Positions 1-11,296 are shown, numbered from the stretch's first letter. The stretch is 64,000 bases of DNA from Schizochytrium sp. CCTCC M209059 (GCA_000818945.1 KN805372.1:283214-347213); one strand, 5' to 3'. A program made the numbers and translations. The notes: generated by a model from the sequence alone, not told the origin.

Positions 1-568
1 AAGGCCAGATAAAAATCGGGAAGAGCTCGCCAATCAGCTCAGACGCGTAGAAACGAGATATCGCGTGCCCAATCAGGGAGGAGATGATGGTGAGAACAAT
101 AATGAGCGCAGATTGCCGTTTTTTCGGCACAAGAAACATGAGGCTTGCGACTGGAAAGTAGAATGCCAACACGACATCCCAATGTGGTAAGAAGGCACGA
201 AAGAAAGGGCCTTCTTTGTCATCCGGGATGTTGATCACTTCGTGAGCCGTGGCATTTGCGCGCAAAAAGTTCAAGTATTTGTCTTGCGTAACAGGAAGCC
301 AAAACACGAAGCTCGATATAATTCCTACGCTCGAGTACATGAGTAGTCGCAAGGCAAGGACTGCAGCATCGACGAAGACGACTAAAAGCTCTGCTGCCGA
401 GCTATAAAAGACGACGTTGTCGATGGTTGGGTCGGTCCGAGCATTTCCGAGGAGAATCCATTCCAGCGCCATACGTTGGAATGTTTTGCCTCCGAATCGA
501 AGCTCCTCCTCATCATCAGATGACGACACGTATCCCTCTTCATCGGTTCTGGACGCAGTCCAGGGCAT
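1..568 (-). CDS. Multipass membrane protein, C-terminal part cut by window edge
   Basis: An open frame on the minus strand begins with ATG at 568 and is still open at base 2, so about 189 residues are visible and the C-terminus lies outside. An in-frame stop lies upstream of this ATG. The N-terminus is acidic and serine-rich (SSSDDEEEL). It is followed by hydrophobic stretches around residues 55-85 (AAELLVVFVDAAVLALRLL and a second helix), 125-143 (WDVVLAFYFPVASLMFLV) and 148-166 (SALIIVLTIISSLIGHAI), the last two separated by a basic KKR turn. No family is recognised. Codon third positions look coding throughout. An upstream exon is possible, since the first residues before the ATG are not clearly non-coding. 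Confidence 0.6.
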   Translation of the reverse strand, partial: MPWTASRTDEEGYVSSSDDEEELRFGGKTFQRMALEWILLGNARTDPTIDNVVFYSSAAELLVVFVDAAVLALRLLMYSSVGIISSFVFWLPVTQDKYLNFLRANATAHEVINIPDDKEGPFFRAFLPHWDVVLAFYFPVASLMFLVPKKRQSALIIVLTIISSLIGHAISRFYASELIGELFPIFIWP

Positions 569-1732
569 GTCCTTTGTGCCTGCTCTGCATGCGCTTGCAC
601 GTTGTGCTGGTCCACGGCGGACAGCACAGGACGTACAGGATGTAATTCGTCTTTGCCAGCCTCGCTCTCACCTCTCGAGTCTGACTCAAGAGTAATCACT
701 ATAACCGGACACGACGCTGGATAGTACAGGGATGACTCGGAAACTCTTGCGACCCAGGCTCACCTAAAGGCTTTTGTATGCGTCCCTTGAGGGGTTTCCA
801 TGCCGTTCTACGAAAAGCAAAGCGTTGGCCATCAAAACTGAGCTGAGCGATCGTCCGTTCAACGGCTTGAACAGGCGGTGTCGACGAATGGATGGATGAA
901 ACTGAAAGCCATGTCGGAAGCATACAAGGTTGTTCAGAACTCTTCGCGAATCGTTATGCCTCGCATTTGTCGACAAACAGACTCGGACAATTTCTATATC
1001 TGTTCCCCCATTTCACGTCGCAGTCGCTCGCCCCGTCCTCGGTTTCGGAATCATTCATGTGTGTTCGTGTCCCTTCTTAGCAAGTCAGAACAATTGGTCA
1101 CCCCGCACATGAAAGAAAGAGTTCAAGGCCAGCGAGCAGAAAATAGCAAGGCAAGAGCCGTTGGGACAAGGAAGCCTGGAGCGCAGCGTCGCATCGCAGA
1201 GCCCACCAACCAGCCAATCAAGCCAGTAATCCGCCTTGCAACACTTTAGCCTCAAGACGCAATAAGCAACCAACTCTCGATCTCTCGCGGGTGTTCCGCT
1301 CGCTCGCTCTCTCGCTCGCACTTGTGATTTTCTTGCCTCTCGCGTGCTTACTCTCTTCCTCGCCGTAGTTTTTTTTCGTATAAGGGACCTAACAGCGGCA
1401 TGGGCCCGTTCGGTCCCTTCAAGGCTTTGGGCCCGATCTTCTTTCGTCGTTGCGGCTCGAGCACGCGACCGGCGTGCCCAGCAGAGCCGGGACAGGCGCG
1501 CCGAGGCAGCGGGCTAGCGGCGTCGCCTTCGTCCGCGTCCCTCCGGCGCGGCGCGGGGTAGGTCGACGTGGCGTCGCGCGAGCACGAACGTTTGGCCCTC
1601 GCTGCAGCGGCCCTCCATCGACAAGGCTGGGCTCGAGAAAGAAGCTTTTCCTTGGCTGGCTTGGCGTAGCTTGGCGTAGCTTGGCATAGCTTGGCGTAGC
1701 TTGTCGCGCGGGGCGTCGCGACGCCAGCAACG
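569..1732. other. Intergenic leader/promoter region of symplekin
   Basis: No gene is visible here; the open frames are short and overlap on both strands. The right end carries an imperfect 10-base tandem repeat (gcttggcgta, four to five copies at 1659-1703) just before the symplekin ATG at 1733. This is one of many short tandem repeats found in leaders of this window. Confidence 0.5.
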
Positions 1733-4700
1733 ATGATGGACTCACCAGGGTCCGTGGGCGCGCCGCCTAGCCCGAGCGGTGCGAGCCTTGGCGAGAATGA
1801 GTTTGACCTGCGCAGCGAGGTGATCGAGGCCCTCGAAAGCGCCAAGACGGCGAGCAAGCCCGCCGAGAAATTGCAGTTTCTCACGGAAGCGCGAGAAATC
1901 GTGCTGCATCGCGACGATTCCATGGCTCTTCTGCGCTCCTTTGCTGGAAGCTTTGCAGAATTTCACCTGGAAAAGAAGGCGGCGGTCCGCTTTTTCGTGA
2001 TCAAATTCATCGAGGATGCCTGCAAAGTTTGCGAGGATGTGATCCCGACCTTCATCAACAGCCTTACCTACCTCGTGCACGATAAGAACAGCAAGAATCA
2101 GATCAAGGTCTGGGTTACCGTCATGAATGTATTCCGGCCCGCGCTAGGCCTCTTGTGCAAGGACTCCTTTTACGAGAATGAAGCAAGTCAAGCAACGGCC
2201 AAACGCCTTGCCGACGATCTACTGTCGCTAAAGGATGCGGCAAATCGTGTTCTGCAGGACCCTAAGACCAAAGTTTTGCCAATCATTGACACGGTCAAGA
2301 CGATCGCGCTCTCCTTTTTGCTGGCTGATGCCACGACGACGCTTATTCTAAGCCAGGAGCGCCATCGTGGCCCCAAAGAGGCGCGCGCCGACACGGGCCC
2401 TGACGCCTTTTCCCTCGGTGATGTCCCTCGCGATCACCCGGTCCTCTCTGTTGTGGAACTGGAGAGAATTGGAACGGATATGGCGGAAAACCTTTGCAAG
2501 TCCCTTCGCGAGATCGGAGAGAAAGGCAACGACCTTAGCCCAGACGATGCTCGGCGCTGCGTGCCACTCATTAACGCCATTCAGGTCCTCGCCCTGCATC
2601 GCGCCTCGGTCCGTGAAAGGGCCATGGATGAGCTCCTTGCTGGCGCCGATCTGATGCGTATGGACGAGGGTACGGACGACAGCGTTTCACCACACAAGCT
2701 GCGTTATGTGCAAAATCTGCGGACCATTCTCCTCGAGTTCCTCAAGGACCGCTGGCGGGATCTCCTCAAAGAGTGGCGACAGCGCGTCCACGATGCACTG
2801 TCGCAGATTGGCGCAAAGGCGCAGGCCGACCAGGCCATTGCGCTTCTAGACTCGCGTGATGCGCGCATCAAAAAACGGCTGCAACGTGAGGCCGAGCTGG
2901 AGGCACGTAAGCGGCAGCGCCGCGAGGAAGAGGAGGAGCGCGAACGCCGTCGGACGCAAGAAATGGTGGAGGCCCTTGACGCCCAGGAGCTTCGGCAGGT
3001 GGGGTACCCGCCGCAGCGAAACACCATTTCATGGGACGACATGAGCTCGCTCCACACGTTGGCCCCACGCGAGGCTGCCGAGCTCGTGATATTCAATATG
3101 GACCACTTGCCAGGCCCGCCACCAAAGTCAAGTGTGCAAAAGCCCGAGGCTGAAGCAATCCGAACCTTTGCCAAATTCGAGACATATATTGACCGCGCAG
3201 TTGCTGCGTCTCTGCGGGCCGATGATGGCCGCCATGGGAGTGGCGGCGCGGCGCGGCTCAAGAGATCACCCCCGTCCAAACATTGGAGCCACGTCGCCTG
3301 GCGCTACAACGCATGTTGGCTCAGCACAAGCGCCACGTGCCGGTCTCGTCGCTGGCGCTCTTTTCTGCGTCCAAGGGACCAAGCTTTCCGTCAAACGGAG
3401 ATGTGCTCATCGCTCGCGTGGCCTGTAATTTTGTCATGAGAAACGAGGCCGAGGCCAAGATGGACTTGCGTCCCGACCTTGTTTCTTTTATTGCGGAGGA
3501 CCTTCCCACGCGATACGGTTTGGCTTTGTCGATGCTGGTCCATTGCTACACGTACGATAAGTCATCTCGATCGCGCTCGGCAAAGCAGCCGGCGGACGTC
3601 AAAGATGCGCCTCGCTTTCGTGAGTACGACGATATCTTTTACATGATGCTCGAAGCCATCATTGCGCGCAGCGACAGTACTCAGCAGGATTTGGAGCGAG
3701 ACAAGAGCTTGACAAAACTGCTCGTCGCTGCGCCAAGGCTTCCCGAAGGTGTCCTTGCAATTTTGGTTGCTTTTTGCCAAACAGAGAATCATGGTCTTGG
3801 ACTCCACGCGCTGCGGCATCTCGCACTTAGCCGCTTCTCCGTGCAAGGATCGTGTTTGCTTTTGCTCGCCTACTTTGGCGTGCGTTCTGTGGACCGCGTG
3901 TCGACGCGTGCCATTCGCGTTGTGGTCAAGGACTACCCAAGTTTCAACGACTCGGCGCACAAGCTCGTGGATGAATTTGCGCTTGGTATGCTCCGCAGTG
4001 TCTTGAACGCGTCCTCTGCCCCTGATGCAGAGGTTGCAGAAAGTATTTCTCGCAGAAAAAGCGAGCTCATGAAATCACGGCCAGAAAACTCGTTAAGCCG
4101 TCAGATGATAGCATCCGAAGCTGAACTTTCTGCCGCAAAGGGCGAGGTAGCTGGCACAGCACCTTCTTCTGCTGCTGCTGCTGTTGCCGCCGAAGGCGAT
4201 GAGAAAATGGAGGTGGACGAAAGTGCAGGAAAGCCGGACGAGGCCCAGAGAGGAAAACAGAATACCGCAGAAGCGATACAAGCGGCCGAAGATGCAGCCG
4301 ATGAACTGGAGGAAGAGGAAACCAATCTAGAATTTGAAAAAGATGAAGGGCTCGATCGCGACCTGTTGCAGGAACAGGTCTCAGACAAGGAGAAAGAGAA
4401 AGACATTAAACGCCGCATCGGGCTCGTGGTAGCTCTTTGCCGGTGCAAGATGAGCCTCTTGCGCGAGTATGCGAGTGTGTACGCCGAAGTCGAGGAGGAC
4501 ACACTTACGCGCACAGTGCTCGAGAACGGAGTTGTCGGTCTTATGCCAGTGCTCGCGCGTGATATTGGTCCGGCGCAAACCTTTGCGTTGCTGCAAGATT
4601 ATCCAAGTGGTGCAAGCCCGTTCATGGTGCACGTGCTCAAGTTGCTCGCCCAAGAGTCCGTGTCTGATTCGCGGGAGAAGCGTCTCGAACTCGTTGAGCA

Positions 4701-5547
4701 GGCCAAGGCCACCAGCGATGATGGCGGCGCCGCATTGTTTGACCAGGATGACACGTACGTCATTCCTGTGCTCGGCTCCTTGCCGCGATCGGAAATGCGG
4801 AGGTATCTGCAGGGCATTCTGCGACTCGACGACGTCAAGGCGTTGGAAGCGGCGATCGACAGTATCATTGCCGGAGCGCGCTTCGCCACCGACCAAGTTG
4901 GCGAGGACGGGGAAATCGACCAACAAGCGGAGGAAGACGACAAGGAACATCAACCGCTTTTGCCAGACGAGCTCATGGTGGAGTTTGTCAACACGCCGGT
5001 GTCGGATGACATTTCCAAGACGACGCTTTCAAATGCGACCGACTTGTGCTTTGCGCGAAAAGAGTTCTTCACGCGTGATGTCCTGGAGACTGTCATTCGT
5101 GAGCTGCTGATGCAGAGCGAGGACAACAAGTTGCCGCTTCTCTTCATGCGGGTTGTCTTTCGGAGCATTATGGAGCAACCTAGCATCAAACAGTTCGTTG
5201 CGGAGGTTCTCTCGGAGCTCGTGGAACGCGAGGTCTGGACGTGGAACGATCCTACTTTGTGGGAGGGCTTTGTACTTTGTGCTGACAAGCTCGCGACCTT
5301 GGCCTACCCGATCTTGTTTCGACTCCCCACGGAGCAGCTCGAAAATGCAATCAACATTTTGCTCAAGCGATTCCCGAAGAATAAGATTGTGGCTCGTCTT
5401 ATTTACTATGCGCGAAGGAACCAGCAGAGCCTGGCGCTTTCCCCGGAGACAATTGAGATGCTTGAAAAGTATTCGTCGGGCAGCACGCCATCGCTGAATC
5501 GTTCTTCGTCGATGACGTCCAGTACGGGGCCTGAGGCTAGCAATTAA
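1733..5547 (+). CDS. SYMPK: Symplekin (Pta1-like) 3'-end processing scaffold, interrupted by one frameshift
   Basis: Symplekin holds together the cleavage/polyadenylation machinery and the histone pre-mRNA 3'-end complex in the nucleus. Two overlapping open frames belong to one gene. Frame 2 runs from ATG 1733, is homologous up to about 3235 and ends as nonsense at 3439. Frame 1 is open from about 3220 to the stop at 5547. The N-terminal half shows the helical HEAT-like symplekin/Pta1 N-domain (AREIVLHRDDSMALLRSF, VRFFVIKFIEDACKV, NQIKVWVTVMNVFRPALGLL) and a charged coiled stretch (residues about 375-410). The C-terminal half has an acidic linker (residues about 300-370 of the second frame) and ends in the conserved symplekin C-terminal helices (LPTEQLENAINILLKRFPKNK). 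Joined length would be about 1,270 residues, normal for the family. The shift falls in a GC-rich run near 3238-3262 with no plausible splice sites, so a one-base assembly error is the simplest cause. Confidence 0.85.
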
Positions 5548-5788
5548 CTAAAAGGTTGTCAGATGCGTTCGTTTCTTTTCTAGAATGTTCTTTGTCTTTT
5601 TTTCATTTTTGTTTCCCCTGTTTTCGCTTCCGTACACTTGTTCAACTTGACGCGAGCATTGCGCCGAATGAAACAAGTTACATCCAGCTCGTATGAGCAC
5701 TTTTCGGATCATGCAAATATCTTTAATTCTTGTTCCTTCTTCTTTTTTTTTTTCTCCAAAGTAGTGAACTGCTGATTTTTCATCATGT

Positions 5789-6322
5789 TTACATGTCGTC
5801 GCGGAACCATTTGGTGCACGTCGCAGAGGCTTTCGGGGGGCCCAAGTTGAGCCTGTTGCAAACAAAGTCTCCTCCGACAACTTCGGGGTACCGCCAGCAC
5901 TCGTTGGTATCGTAGAGGCCGGCGTAGATGCTTGCCTCGATGAGAGAGAAGGATCCCTCCATGCAGGCGTCGAGGCTTCGGCATGAGACTGATGAGGAGC
6001 TGATTCGGTTCTTGATGACGCGCCGAACCCATCGCTTCGTACGCGTCGTAATCCTATTTCTTTTCTTTGCGGATACGGTATTATATAATCTGCGCCCAAC
6101 CTTTGTAAGCCGCTCAGTGACAAATTTCTGATTTGCAACGCAGAGCATATGGCCTGATTCCGTGCAGGCTGCGTCGGAGAGAGAGGCAAGGTGCTGAGGA
6201 ATGCACTCCCAGGTGTCTGTACTTTCCTCTTCCGCTGGCATAATCGTCATCGTGTCTGCCTTTCCGGACGCTACGAGTGACGACAGGACGACGGCCACTG
6301 CGAAGAAGAAGTTTGACTTCAT
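5789..6322 (-). CDS. Small secreted cysteine-rich protein, unknown family
   Basis: The 177-residue product starts MKSNFFFAVAVVLSSLVASGKA, a clear cleavable signal peptide (about 22 residues). About seven cysteines lie in the mature part (one after the signal region, two near 53-61, then a cluster from about 115 to 171). The middle is very basic (KKRNRITTRTKRWVRRVIKNR, about residues 86-107) and could be a dibasic processing region. The ATG at 6322 is the only one that supplies a signal peptide. No family is recognised; secretion and disulfide bonding are inferred from composition. It lies tail-to-tail with symplekin, about 240 bases apart. Confidence 0.65.
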   Translation of the reverse strand: MKSNFFFAVAVVLSSLVASGKADTMTIMPAEEESTDTWECIPQHLASLSDAACTESGHMLCVANQKFVTERLTKVGRRLYNTVSAKKRNRITTRTKRWVRRVIKNRISSSSVSCRSLDACMEGSFSLIEASIYAGLYDTNECWRYPEVVGGDFVCNRLNLGPPKASATCTKWFRDDM

Positions 6323-6505
6323 GGTCTTGAGGCTTGCGACGGGCTACCCAGAGTGCCGGCAAGCAAGGCTGCAAGCAAGGCTGGAGCACTGCCTCGCAGC
6401 GTAGTTCGAGGGACGTCGCGAGCGAGACCAGGCGGGCGAAGCTCAGTACGTTTGTAGCCGAATCTAAGATTGCTTGCGAGTGGCTCGCTCTTTTGATCAC
6501 AGTAG

Positions 6506-6620
6506 TGCAGTGCAGTGCAGTGCAGTGCAGTGCAGTGCAGTGCAGTGCAGTTCACTACTCTGCAATACACTGCTCTATCATGCACTGTCAGTCACTGCAA
6601 TGCACTCGTTGCAATGAACA
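6506..6620. repeat. (TGCAG)n pentanucleotide tandem repeat with degenerate tail
   Basis: Nine perfect TGCAG copies occupy 6506-6550. They are followed to about 6620 by decayed copies of the same theme (tgcaat, tgcactg). The repeat lies upstream of the minus-strand secreted-protein gene. Confidence 0.95.
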
Positions 6621-7667
6621 ATAAATGTTAAACGGCAATATTTAACGCTCTTGGCTCACGTTTCGTCGCTTTTAGTGGAAAATGGGTTGGCCCTCTTCCA
6701 GAACGGCGTGCGTGAACGATTACGGAATGAAAAGAAAATGTAGCGCTTGCTTGCTCCGTTTGACGCTCGGGCTTTTCCATATGCTGACGGCTGGAAGCAA
6801 GAAAGCTTTGACATTGAGTCAAGGGCATGAAGGATCGTGATCGTGCCCTGCGGTTCTTGTCCACCACAGGTCGTCGTCGCTCATTTTTGGCAAGGGATGA
6901 TACTCAAAAAAAAAAATGAAAAAAAAATGAACGGTCCTCCATTTGGGGAAAAAGTGCGAGAAAGAAAATGACCACCCAATAGAGCCAGAATCCCATTCAT
7001 GCCAGGCTCCTAACGCAATTCTTTTTCTTTTCTTTTTGGTTTCCTTCCCTGTACCATTCGGTTTGGCTTGACTCGCCAGCTGTATTTATCGACGAAAATG
7101 GAGCCGTTAGACCGAGAGTGTCTGGCTTTTCAGCTCCTAGAAGCTAAACCAATAAGAGTCGTAGGCCTGCACCGACTCGGCTAGCACAAAACGTCTGGTT
7201 TTGGCAGGCCGACGTAGTGACGTAGCTAGCGCTTTCATCATTTCTGAAATGATTGCGACGTTCCAAAACAAATCAGGCTGCGATCGAACGTGTCTCTCAG
7301 TCAATCAACGACACCCTTGAAGTTACTGAGTTTGGTACAACGCACAAGTCTCCTTTTAAAAAAAAAAAATAAGGATAAAACAGTGAAGGAGAAGATATGG
7401 GGCAGGAGACGTCGCAGAGACCCCGTTCAAAGCTTTTTTGCAGGTAAGCCCCAAATTGTACTACATTTTATGAATAAATTGCTTCTCATTCCGTCAATTT
7501 GAGACGAAACCTTTTGCGCTCGCGAAGTCCAATAGGTCTATCGAAGAGCGCACAATCGTCGCAAGCGTCGCTTCGAATCGCAAGCCACCAAAGTTGGGCT
7601 CCACCCGTCTGCGCGCTATGGACTTTTCGTCATGTGGCAACTCAAAACACCACACCCATCCTTACAA

Positions 7668-7674
7668 TATAAAG
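7668..7674 (+). promoter_or_regulatory. TATA box of the phospholipase B-like gene
   Basis: TATAAAG sits 135 bases before the first in-frame ATG (7803) and 171 before the ATG that opens the signal peptide (7839). Transcription starting about 30 bases downstream would give a short leader. Confidence 0.5.
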
Positions 7675-7838
7675 GGGACAGACTCGGAGAGTTGAACGGC
7701 CAAAGCAAAAGATAATCTTGCGTGGGTCTGCAGTGCGACCAAAGCAAGCTTCACGAGAAGAGGCAAGCGATCTCTCGACGAAGGGTTGCGACGTGGAGTT
7801 GAATGAGGTGTCTCGAGGCACGGCCAAAGCAAAGACGG

Positions 7839-9557
7839 ATGGCGTCCCGATTCGTAGCGTGCGTAGCGGCCGTCCTGGCGGTGGCTACAACATGGTCCCC
7901 TGGTGTCGAGGCATCTTCTGCCGCACCTCCGCCCCGGTTTGCGGTTGTCCGAAGCCGAGGCGCGAACGAAGCACGAGCCTCGTTCGTCGTTGAGGAGACA
8001 GGGTCCCTAGACGACGCTGGTGTTGCCTGGGCAAGCTTCGAAGACGGGCTCAACAAGACGGGATGGGGCGTTTTCAAGGTTCACACAAATGCATCTTTTG
8101 CGGATGACGACCAAGCATATGCCGCAGGTATGCTCGAGGGCTACCTAACTGCGCCGCATATCTTCACGACTGCACGTGACGTGGTGCAAGCCATTTTCAA
8201 GGCAGACAACCTACCACCCAAGGTCCGCGACTTTATGGAGAAGCAGGACGCGTGGACGCGCGCATCAATCAAAAAGCACGCAGCTGACGATGATCTCTTT
8301 CGTCACGTTGGTTATGTGATGGCTCAATACGATGGCCTTGTTGACGGATATGCGAAGCGTGCTCCGCAAGATGTTCCAAGCCTCGAAAACTGGCAGTTTG
8401 CCATGCTGAACGGAGTGGGCGACCTGATCGACCTGAAGCAAGCCATGAATAGGTCAGCGTTTGCGGACCTCGAGAAAATGGACCGGAAAGCTGCCGAGCT
8501 CTTGCACGCGCGTTCGGGCCACTGCTCGGCACTTGTCAAGGTGACTGCCGACTACAGCGATTTGCTCATGGGCCACAGTTCGTGGTACGTGTTTGCCAAC
8601 ACGAATCGCATTTTCAAGCACTACTACTTTGACTTTAACGACGAGAGCACTGCGGCAAAGGGCATTTCGTTTTCGTCGTACCCCGGTTTCTTGGAGTCTC
8701 TCGACGATTTTTACATGTTGTCGAGCGGCATTGCTTGGACGCAGACAACGAACTCGATCTTGAACAGCTCCGTTTACGACCTTTTGCAGCCGCAGTCGTT
8801 GTTTGCGTGGCAGCGCGTGCGCGCGGCAAGCGCCATTGCGCGATCGGGAGAGGAGTGGTATGAGACGTTCCGTCGCAACGCGAGCGGAACGTATGCGAAT
8901 CAATACATGATTGTCGATCACAGCAGGTTCGAGGCAGGCAAGCCTCTCCAAGACGGCACGTTGTGGGTAATTGAGGAAATGCCTGGATTGGTGATTGGCC
9001 GCGACCAGACGGAGACGCTGCGGCGCGGTTACTGGCCGAGCTTCAACATTCCGTTTTACCCCGAGATTTATGAGCGGAGTGGTTATCCATCGATGGCAGC
9101 AAAGCAGGGAAATTTCTTTACTTACGAGCTGACTGCTCGCGCCAAGATTTTCCGGCGCGATCACAACACCGTTGAAGACCTTGACTCGCTCAAGGCGATT
9201 CTGCGCAGCAACGACTATTTGCACGACCCTTTTTCTCTCGACGACGGCACGCCGAATCCCATGTATGCCATTTGCAGTCGAGGCGATTTGATCAAGGATA
9301 AACCTTTGCCGGATGGCTGCTACGACACAAAGGTGACGAGCGTGCGCTACGGCATGGCGGAGCGCCGTGCGCAGATTATCAATGGCATGACGCAAGGTCT
9401 TCACGGCGATTCGCTTCCTGCGTTCAAGTGGTCGCAATTCCCGGAGATGCGTCACGAGGGCCTTCCCCCCGTGTACGATTTTGACTTTATGCCTACCGAC
9501 CCGAGCATGCCCGAGACGGCGGATGCGAGTGAGCGAGCCAACATTGCAGAGATTTGA
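7839..9557 (+). CDS. Phospholipase B-like (PLBD/LAMA family) secreted or lysosomal hydrolase
   Basis: These are N-terminal nucleophile (Ntn) hydrolases that deacylate phospholipids or amides in lysosomes or outside the cell. The 572-residue protein begins with a signal peptide (MASRFVACVAAVLAVATTWSPG). An in-frame ATG at 7803 would add 12 residues before it, so 7839 is preferred. The family's nucleophile region is present as GHCSALVK with Cys229. It is preceded by the propeptide-like N-terminal domain and followed by conserved stretches DYSDLLMGHSSWYVFANT, FSSYPGFLESLDDFY, NQYMIVDH and the terminal PPVYDFDFMP. Several N-glycosylation sequons occur (NKT, NAS, NSS). Length and motif order match full-length PLBD proteins, so no truncation is seen. 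Confidence 0.9.
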   Translation: MASRFVACVAAVLAVATTWSPGVEASSAAPPPRFAVVRSRGANEARASFVVEETGSLDDAGVAWASFEDGLNKTGWGVFKVHTNASFADDDQAYAAGMLEGYLTAPHIFTTARDVVQAIFKADNLPPKVRDFMEKQDAWTRASIKKHAADDDLFRHVGYVMAQYDGLVDGYAKRAPQDVPSLENWQFAMLNGVGDLIDLKQAMNRSAFADLEKMDRKAAELLHARSGHCSALVKVTADYSDLLMGHSSWYVFANTNRIFKHYYFDFNDESTAAKGISFSSYPGFLESLDDFYMLSSGIAWTQTTNSILNSSVYDLLQPQSLFAWQRVRAASAIARSGEEWYETFRRNASGTYANQYMIVDHSRFEAGKPLQDGTLWVIEEMPGLVIGRDQTETLRRGYWPSFNIPFYPEIYERSGYPSMAAKQGNFFTYELTARAKIFRRDHNTVEDLDSLKAILRSNDYLHDPFSLDDGTPNPMYAICSRGDLIKDKPLPDGCYDTKVTSVRYGMAERRAQIINGMTQGLHGDSLPAFKWSQFPEMRHEGLPPVYDFDFMPTDPSMPETADASERANIAEI

Positions 9558-10378
9558 GCCGTCATCGTTGTGGTGTGCAAGCAACGAGGCTGAGGTAAGA
9601 ACTTGTCAAGTGCGCTTACGATTCTTTGTTACGCAACGGGGAATAAACAAAAGAAATGCGCGTCGAGAGTCTTGGTAAGAGAGGAGCAAAAGGTGTTGCA
9701 AGTCGTTCAAGCAGACGCAGTCCAAAGAAGTAGTAAACACCAAAAAAAAAATAACATCATGAAAATTGGAAGAAAACCTGCGCGTTTGCGCATGCATGTG
9801 CATGTACATGTGCGGGGAAGGGTTCTCCTTATTCGGCTGGGGTGTTACGCCCTCGGCAGCCGCCCTGATCGATTCTGGTCTAATACACTGGCAATCATCT
9901 TCGTGTCTCCTTCTTGGTCACACTTGTTGGTGCCAATAGAGAGTTTATTTGATAGATGATTCCGGAAGGATAGACCTTATGGAGAATTGATGGAATCGCG
10001 GGTTGTTTCTGCCAAGAGTCGCCGCCCTGGTCGATCTCTCAAAGTCGCGGTCGTCGCCACAAAGACGGGCCGCTTTCGTGTAGAAACCGCTCGAAGAATA
10101 TAGTACTACTGACGCGCACGAGGCCTGTTGGTCGGTATCAATCAAAGAATGCTGGTGGACGAAGAAGAAGAAGAAGAAGAGAAGTTCTCGCGCTCATGGT
10201 CGGTATCGAGGTCAAACTCGCATCGTATCGTCCATTTAAGGGGAAAACGGCTCGTTCTTCCAGGGAGATGTCGGGACAGGCAGCATGCGCAAGGGCAGAA
10301 CGAGCTTGCGAAAAGGGCCTGCATAGTTGCACGCACGCACGCAAACTCATCCTCCTTGCAGTCCAAACGCAAGCTTCT
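9558..10378. other. Convergent 3' region between PLB-like and dioxygenase genes
   Basis: There is no gene. The stretch contains an AATAAA at about 9642 after the PLB-like stop, an alternating gcatgtgcatgt tract near 9790, and a GAA microsatellite at about 10159-10181. It is shared 3' flank for two genes pointing at each other. Confidence 0.5.
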
Positions 10379-11296
10379 TTACATCTTGCCCTTGGACGGC
10401 TGCGCATAGCGTGCTTGCGCGCGGAAGAGAAGGCGAGGGTTGTCACCATAGCCACCCATGGAACGATGGCACACCTGCAGGTTGTCCCACATGAGAATGT
10501 CACCAGCTTCCCAGCGGTGCTCGTACGTGTATCCGTTCTCGCACATGTCGGCCCAGAGCTCGTCGTTGGGCTTCCAGTGCTCCTTGCGCTTTTGATCATA
10601 GAGACCTTGAGGGGTGAAGGGCACATAGAGGGTCTCCTGGCCAGTGATGGGGTGGGGGGAAACGCAAGGAAGGGTCACATCGGGCAGAATGTCCTCGGGC
10701 TTGGCGTTCTTAAAGTCTGAAATCCACTTGCATGAGACGAGGCAGGTCGAGTTGCGCAGGCGCTCCTTTTCCTCTGCCGAGAACATGTCGGAATGCAAAG
10801 CCATGGTCGTGTCCATGAAGCCTGTGTTGCCACCGACGGGCGGGATAACCTTGGCGTGAAGAAGGTTGACGAGGCGGTAGCCAGGCATGCCCCAAAAGTT
10901 GCCATCGTGGTGCCAGTACTCGGCAGCGGTGACCTTGGGCACGACGGATCCGTCATTCTTAATGTTACCGACGCGAACGATCTCGTGGTGATCCGGGTCG
11001 CGATTGTCGAAGGCGAAGCAGGCGGGGAGGAGAATGGCCTCTCCGAGGCGCTCCGTGAGCTGCTTGAGCTCGCCGGGGGTCAGGTCCTGTCCTTTGACGC
11101 AGATAATGCCGTGTTTCCAGAGCGTGTCCGCGACCTTGTTTTGAAAGTCCTCGTCGCTGAGCTCCAACACGCTGCGTCCGTCGAGGCGCACCTCGGCGTA
11201 GCGGTTCTTGAGCACGCCGTCCTTGGGCGTCGGGAAGCGCATGGCCGGCGTGGGCATGTCGTCGCCCGCGGCGCTGCTCTTGGCTGGCGTCGACAT
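10379..11296 (-). CDS. TauD-type Fe(II)/2-oxoglutarate-dependent dioxygenase
   Basis: These enzymes oxidise a small substrate using Fe(II), O2 and 2-oxoglutarate. The 305-residue protein starts at ATG 11296; the frame continues upstream only through leader repeat sequence. The iron triad is visible as His129-x-Asp131 (YWHHDGNFW) and His277 (VCHRSMGG), with the 2-oxoglutarate-binding arginine in the terminal PRLLFRAQARY. IICVKGQDLTPGEL matches the family N-terminal strand/helix. The substrate cannot be read from sequence. Fungal xanthine dioxygenase (XanA) belongs to this same superfamily, and the next two genes encode guanine deaminase-like and 5-hydroxyisourate hydrolase proteins, so xanthine is a reasonable hypothesis. 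A taurine, 2,4-D-type or other substrate remains possible. No targeting signal is obvious. Confidence 0.85.
   Translation of the reverse strand: MSTPAKSSAAGDDMPTPAMRFPTPKDGVLKNRYAEVRLDGRSVLELSDEDFQNKVADTLWKHGIICVKGQDLTPGELKQLTERLGEAILLPACFAFDNRDPDHHEIVRVGNIKNDGSVVPKVTAAEYWHHDGNFWGMPGYRLVNLLHAKVIPPVGGNTGFMDTTMALHSDMFSAEEKERLRNSTCLVSCKWISDFKNAKPEDILPDVTLPCVSPHPITGQETLYVPFTPQGLYDQKRKEHWKPNDELWADMCENGYTYEHRWEAGDILMWDNLQVCHRSMGGYGDNPRLLFRAQARYAQPSKGKM

Larger units (their letters stand above)
6323..7838. other. Divergent intergenic region between secreted protein and phospholipase B-like gene
   Basis: No supported gene in about 1.5 kb. It holds a pentanucleotide satellite (6506-6550), A/T-rich tracts around 6905-6930 and 7357-7372, and a TATA box at 7668. 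Small open frames here are not convincing. Confidence 0.5.

Noticed and set aside
7290..7502. 70-codon frame in the AT-rich spacer
   Set aside because: Lysine run from a poly-A tract; no codon bias, no motif.
7555..7600. Possible tRNA B-box (gcttcgaatcgc)
   Set aside because: No acceptor-stem pairing or A-box at the right distance. No tRNA was found anywhere in the window.
8454..9584. 376-codon minus-strand frame opposite the phospholipase B-like gene
   Set aside because: Antisense shadow of a clearly recognised gene.
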